Part shown: positions 5,127 through 8,564 of the stretch, one piece after another
Layout: each line of letters opens with the position of its first letter
How positions within the stretch are numbered: the first letter of the stretch is position 1
Assembly (NCBI GenBank): GCA_020062525.1
Contig: JAGUWE010000130.1
Span: forward strand, 1-8,564
Reading direction: 5' to 3'
DNA length: 8,564 bases
DNA from: Patescibacteria group bacterium
GTDB lineage: Bacteria; Patescibacteriota; Patescibacteriia; JAACEG01; JAGUWE01
Made by a program: the position numbers and the translations under genes
Notes under the pieces: generated by a model
Seen by the model: the letters and a program-made list of their open reading frames with translations, nothing else
Database searches by the model: none
Told to the model about the DNA's origin: nothing

Positions 5127-7538
5127 ATGCCACAAAAATCTTTTGTCCTTTGGTTTTCCCAATTAGGAATTAAAGATGTTCCCCTAGTTGGCGGGAAAAA
5201 CGCCTCCTTGGGCGAAATGTATCGCAAACTAACTCCTCAAGGAATTAATATCCCAGATGGCTTTGCTGTGACAGCCGAGGCCTATTTTTATTTACTCAAA
5301 AAAACCGAGATTGAGAAAAAAATTAAAACTATTCTTAACTCTTTAAATATTAAAAGTTTAGCCAGTTTAAGTAGTGTTGGTTCACAAATTAGAACCCTGA
5401 TTTTAAATGCTAATTTCCCCAAAGAATTAGAACAAGAAATTATTAAATTTTATCACGAACTCTCTCGGAAATATAAAACTCAAAATGTTGATGTGGCGGT
5501 CCGCTCCTCGGCCACGGCTGAGGATTTGCCCACTGCTTCCTTTGCCGGACAGCAGGAGACCTATTTAAACATCCGAGGCGAAAAAGCGCTGCTGGCGGCC
5601 TGTCACCGGTGTTTTGCTTCGCTTTTTACCAACCGGGCTATTTCTTACCGAGAAGATAAACACTTTGACCACCTTAAAATCGGTCTTTCCATTGGCATTC
5701 AAAAAATGGTCCGCTCTGATAAGGGCTCATCAGGCGTAATGTTTTCTATTGATACTGAAAGTGGCTTTCCTGATCTGGTTTTAATTAATGGAGTTTGGGG
5801 GTTGGGCGAAAATATTGTCCAGGGAGCAATTAATCCCGATGAATTTTATGTTTTTAAACCTCTGTTGGCTAAAGGTTTTAAATCAATCCTCTCGCGAAAA
5901 ATGGGCGATAAAAAAATTAAAATGATTTATACAACTGATCCTGCTCAGCCAACCAAAAATATTGCCACCACGTCAACTGAAAGAAATAATTTTTGCCTTA
6001 ATGACAAAAAAATTTTACAATTGGCCCGCTGGGCAATGGCAATTGAAGCTCATTATAAAAAACCCATGGATCTGGAATGGGCTAAAGATGGAATAAGTGG
6101 CAAACTCTATATTGTTCAGGCCCGGCCGGAAACTGTCCAATCGCAAAAAAATTATAATGTTTTGGAAGAATACCAACTTTTAGAAAAAGGAAAACCAATT
6201 CTCTCCGGTGCGGCTGTTGGTTCAAAAATTGGAATAGGTCGCGCTCGAATCATTGAAGATGTTAAAAAAATCCACGAATTTAAAAAAGATGAGGTCTTAG
6301 CCACTGATATGACTAATCCGGACTGGGAACCAATTATGAAAATCGCCTCAGCCATTGTCACTAATAAAGGCGGGCGCACCTGTCACGCGGCCATAGTCAG
6401 CCGCGAACTTGGCATCCCTTGTATTGTCGGTACTGGCCAAGCCACTCAATTATTAAAAAATAATCAGGAAATTACTGTTTCCTGTGCCGAAGGTGAAAAG
6501 GGATATGTTTACAAAAAGACACTCAAATTTCGCGTCAAAAAAACCAATCTTAAAAATTTCCGCCGACCCAAAACCAAAATTATGATGAATATTGGCTCGC
6601 CGGACATTGCTTTTTCTTCTTCATTTATCCCTAACGATGGCGTGGGGTTGGCTCGAGAAGAATTTATTATTAATGAACATATCAAAGTTCATCCTTTGGC
6701 GCTTCTTAATTTTGCCAAAATCAAAGACAAAAAAGTTAAAGAAGAAATTTCCCAAATCACTCGTGGCTATAAAAATAAAAAACAATTTTTCATTGATAAA
6801 TTAGCTGAAGGTGTTGCTATAATTGGGGCGGCTTTTTATCCCAAAGATGTGATTGTCCGACTGTCTGATTTTAAATCCAATGAATACGCCAATTTGATCG
6901 GCGGCCGGATTTACGAACCGCAGGAAGAAAATCCTATGATTGGCTGGCGCGGCGCTTCACGTTATTATAGCCAACTTTTCCGCCCAGCTTTTGATTTAGA
7001 ATGCCAAGCCCTTAGAAAGGTCCGCGAAGTGATGGGTCTAAAGAATACCAAAATAATGGTTCCTTTTTGTCGCACCATTGAAGAAGGCAAAAAAACCATT
7101 AAAATTATGGCTGAAAATGGACTAAAAAGGGGTAAAGACAACTTGAAAATTTACGTGATGTGCGAAATTCCTTCTAATGTCATTTTAGCTCCGGAATTTG
7201 CCAAAATTTTTGATGGTTTTTCCATCGGCTCTAATGATTTGACGCAATTAGCCTTAGGGGTTGATCGGGATTCAACGTTGGTCAGCCATATTTATGATGA
7301 AAGAAATGCGGCAGTTAAAAATCTAATTAGAACCGTAATTGAACGAGCCAAGGCCAGTAAAAGAAAAATTGGCATCTGCGGTCAAGCGCCCTCTGACTTT
7401 CCGGACTTTGCCCAATTCTTAGTTGAATGCGGCATTGACAGCATTTCCCTTAATCCGGACACAGTGATTAAAACTACGATTGACATTTTAAAGAAAGAGG
7501 CACAACTTAAAAAATCGAAAAAATTCAAAAACGGATAG
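5127..7538 (+). CDS. ppsA: Phosphoenolpyruvate synthase (pyruvate, water dikinase)
   Basis: 803 residues, full length for PpsA (E. coli 792). It converts pyruvate, ATP and water to phosphoenolpyruvate, AMP and phosphate in the cytoplasm, the entry to gluconeogenesis. Domains: an N-terminal ATP-grasp domain (about 1-345) with VGGKNASLGEM (21-31), RSSATAED (126-133), DLEW (315-318) and QARPET (331-336); a swivelling phosphohistidine domain with GGRTCHAAIVSRE, catalytic His420 (E. coli His421); and a C-terminal PEP/pyruvate barrel (about 480-790) with the SDFKSNEY and EENPMIGWRGASRYY motifs, GSNDLTQLALGVDRD, and CGQAPSD with catalytic Cys751. All key residues are present, so it should be active. 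The ATG at 5127 places VGGKN at the usual distance from the start. It is monocistronic-looking, with AT-rich inverted-repeat spacers on both sides and no Shine-Dalgarno. Confidence 0.96.
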   Translation: MPQKSFVLWFSQLGIKDVPLVGGKNASLGEMYRKLTPQGINIPDGFAVTAEAYFYLLKKTEIEKKIKTILNSLNIKSLASLSSVGSQIRTLILNANFPKELEQEIIKFYHELSRKYKTQNVDVAVRSSATAEDLPTASFAGQQETYLNIRGEKALLAACHRCFASLFTNRAISYREDKHFDHLKIGLSIGIQKMVRSDKGSSGVMFSIDTESGFPDLVLINGVWGLGENIVQGAINPDEFYVFKPLLAKGFKSILSRKMGDKKIKMIYTTDPAQPTKNIATTSTERNNFCLNDKKILQLARWAMAIEAHYKKPMDLEWAKDGISGKLYIVQARPETVQSQKNYNVLEEYQLLEKGKPILSGAAVGSKIGIGRARIIEDVKKIHEFKKDEVLATDMTNPDWEPIMKIASAIVTNKGGRTCHAAIVSRELGIPCIVGTGQATQLLKNNQEITVSCAEGEKGYVYKKTLKFRVKKTNLKNFRRPKTKIMMNIGSPDIAFSSSFIPNDGVGLAREEFIINEHIKVHPLALLNFAKIKDKKVKEEISQITRGYKNKKQFFIDKLAEGVAIIGAAFYPKDVIVRLSDFKSNEYANLIGGRIYEPQEENPMIGWRGASRYYSQLFRPAFDLECQALRKVREVMGLKNTKIMVPFCRTIEEGKKTIKIMAENGLKRGKDNLKIYVMCEIPSNVILAPEFAKIFDGFSIGSNDLTQLALGVDRDSTLVSHIYDERNAAVKNLIRTVIERAKASKRKIGICGQAPSDFPDFAQFLVECGIDSISLNPDTVIKTTIDILKKEAQLKKSKKFKNG

Positions 7539-7565
7539 ATGGTCTTAATGAAAAATATAAATATC

Positions 7566-7647
7566 AAAAATTAAAATGACAATTCAAAATGTTAAAATTT
7601 TTAATTTTAATCTGTTATTTTGCATTTTGATTTTTAAATTTTGAATT
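7566..7647. repeat. AT-rich palindromic intergenic element between ppsA and lgt
   Basis: The 116-base gap after ppsA consists largely of variants of AATTCAAAAT, AAAAATTAAAATG and their complements. There is a central perfect hairpin TTAAAATT-TTT-AATTTTAA (7592-7610), a perfect 10-base outer pair AATTCAAAAT (7581-7590) with ATTTTGAATT (7638-7647), and a 12/13 pair between 7566-7578 and 7623-7635. The outer pairings cross, so only some can form at once. It resembles the low-complexity intergenic repeats seen in Patescibacteria (recollection, not checked). It may serve as a weak terminator for ppsA. No gene is seen in it. Confidence 0.55.
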
Positions 7648-7654
7648 ATCTACC

Positions 7655-8464
7655 GTGTTTCTCCACACCTTTTACCCTCAACCTATTATTCTTTCGCTCG
7701 GACCTATCAACTTTTACTGGTACGGTCTTTTTATTTCTTTAGGCATTACCGCTGGCTTGGTTGTCGGACTAAAATTAGCTAAACGTTACCAAATCGCCTC
7801 GGACTTAATCTGGGAACTGCTCTTTTGGCTCCTACCCGCCGGTTTTGTCGGTGCCAGATTATATCATATCTTAACTAACTGGCAATATTATTTGGCCCAA
7901 CCTTTAGAAATTTTAAAATTCTGGCAGGGCGGCTTGGCTATTCATGGAGCGATTTTCGGTTCACTCCTGGCTTTAATAATTTTTTCAAAAAAATACCGAC
8001 TATCTTTTTGGCAATTGGCTGATATATTGGCGCCGGCTCTGGCCTTAGGCCAAGCCATTGGTCGCTGGGGTAATTACTTCAACCAAGAATTATTTGGCTT
8101 GCCAACCAATCTGCCTTGGGGAATTCCAATTGAACTGGCTAATCGGCCGTTTGGTTATCTAAATTTCTCTTATTTTCACCCGACTTTTCTTTATGAATCA
8201 CTGCTTAATTTTTTCATTTTTTTAATACTTTTTGGTCTTCATTTTTTAAAAATAAAGAAAAATAAAAAAATCCCAAAGGGAAATATCTTTTTAATCTATT
8301 TAATTTTATATTCTGTGGTCCGTTTCTTTTTAGAATTTATCCGCCTTGATGAAGCTCCTTTAATTTTTGACTTAAAGTTTGCTCAATTAATAAGTCTTTT
8401 AATAATAATTGGTACTTTATTTATTTTGTCTATAAAAAAACCTCAATCCCCTTTTACTAATTAG
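7655..8464 (+). CDS. lgt: Prolipoprotein diacylglyceryl transferase Lgt
   Basis: 269-residue polytopic membrane enzyme that moves diacylglycerol from phosphatidylglycerol to the lipobox cysteine of prolipoproteins, the first step of lipoprotein maturation. Seen in order: FYWYGLFISLG (20-30), GARLYHIL (66-73), the GGLAIHGA motif with His97, the Lgt signature GRWGNYFNQELFG (136-148, with Arg137 and Asn140), HPTFLYES (175-182), and the late VVRFFLEFIR segment with Arg223 and Arg230. About seven hydrophobic helices are visible. It is slightly shorter than E. coli Lgt (291). The start is GTG: an in-frame TGA at 7628 and no other start codon in between make 7655 the first possible one. No Shine-Dalgarno precedes it. 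The stop codon lies in the arm of the following hairpin. Its presence implies that the cell makes lipoproteins; lspA is not in the window. Confidence 0.95.
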   Translation: MFLHTFYPQPIILSLGPINFYWYGLFISLGITAGLVVGLKLAKRYQIASDLIWELLFWLLPAGFVGARLYHILTNWQYYLAQPLEILKFWQGGLAIHGAIFGSLLALIIFSKKYRLSFWQLADILAPALALGQAIGRWGNYFNQELFGLPTNLPWGIPIELANRPFGYLNFSYFHPTFLYESLLNFFIFLILFGLHFLKIKKNKKIPKGNIFLIYLILYSVVRFFLEFIRLDEAPLIFDLKFAQLISLLIIIGTLFILSIKKPQSPFTN

Positions 8465-8497
8465 CCCCCTTTATAAAGGGAGCTAAGGGGGATTTTT
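8461..8497 (+). terminator. Hairpin overlapping the lgt stop, probable intrinsic terminator
   Basis: The arms 8461-8473 and 8474-8486 are complementary over 12 of 13 bases, centred on the perfect palindrome CCCTTTATAAAGGG (8467-8480). Soon after come GGGGG and five T residues (8493-8497). The stem includes the lgt TAG stop. It fits an intrinsic terminator, although the T run is short and separated from the stem by about six bases. It is also the first unit of a palindrome cluster. Confidence 0.5.
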
Positions 8498-8564
8498 AAA
8501 ATCCACTCTAACCCTCCTTTTAAAAAGGAGGGAAAAATTTCCCTCTTTATTAAAGAGGACCTAA
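8461..8564. repeat. REP/MITE-like cluster of purine/pyrimidine-rich palindromes, running to the window edge
   Basis: There are three related hairpins in about 100 bases: 8461-8486 (core CCCTTTATAAAGGG), 8512-8532 (perfect 10-base arms CCCTCCTTTT and AAAAGGAGGG around one A) and 8542-8558 (perfect 8-base arms CCTCTTTA and TAAAGAGG around one T). A further perfect dyad GGATTTT-T-AAAATCC lies between the first two (8490-8504). All three share a C/T-rich arm, an AT centre and a G/A-rich arm, so they look like diverged copies of one unit. The far boundary is not visible. No coding sequence is seen here. Confidence 0.6.

Noticed and set aside
6592..6804. 70-codon plus-strand frame inside ppsA
   Set aside because: It lies out of frame within the intact PpsA C-terminal domain, whose motifs continue unbroken across the region.
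5021..7647. Composite mobile element carrying ppsA
   Set aside because: There is no transposase, the flanking repeats differ in sequence, and no target-site duplication is visible.

Overview
The window is a gene-dense, AT-rich stretch of a bacterial chromosome. It most resembles a Candidate Phyla Radiation / Patescibacteria genome (Parcubacteria-like), though this is inference: no rRNA or other taxonomic marker is present. The reasons are the very short intergenic gaps, the near absence of Shine-Dalgarno sequences, compact housekeeping proteins, a type IV pilus-type ATPase, an N-terminally reduced Mur ligase, and AT-rich palindromic repeats in the few longer gaps. TGA ends two well-supported genes (tsaE and the Mur ligase), so the standard bacterial code applies rather than the TGA=Gly code of Gracilibacteria and SR1.

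Layout: 1-900 is the C-terminal ATPase half of a PilB/GspE protein whose start lies outside the window. tsaE (tRNA t6A synthesis) runs the other way and overlaps the pilB end tail-to-tail by 38 bases. A 37-base divergent gap separates tsaE from a tight plus-strand cluster: an AI-2E-family permease (1368-2414), ruvA (2421-2999) and a MurE-like peptidoglycan ligase (3001-4398), spaced 6 and 1 bases apart. A good promoter candidate (4406-4433) then precedes a small acidic protein of unknown function (4452-4670) and a small DUF4870/Tic20-like membrane protein (4692-5015). After an AT-rich inverted-repeat spacer (5016-5126) comes a full-length phosphoenolpyruvate synthase (5127-7538), a second AT-rich inverted-repeat spacer (7539-7654) and the prolipoprotein diacylglyceryl transferase lgt (7655-8464). 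The window ends in a cluster of palindromes (8461-8564), the first of which can act as the lgt terminator.

Functionally this is a mix of housekeeping and cell-surface genes: pilus assembly, tRNA modification, Holliday-junction processing, peptidoglycan and lipoprotein synthesis, and central carbon metabolism. I see no phage, transposase, CRISPR, toxin-antitoxin or defence genes, and no convincing new multi-gene system. The points most worth a second look are the MurE-like enzyme (no UDP-MurNAc-binding domain, altered amino-acid-selectivity motif), a terminator-like hairpin inside its 5' end, the repeat families around ppsA and after lgt, and the unassigned acidic protein/membrane protein pair.
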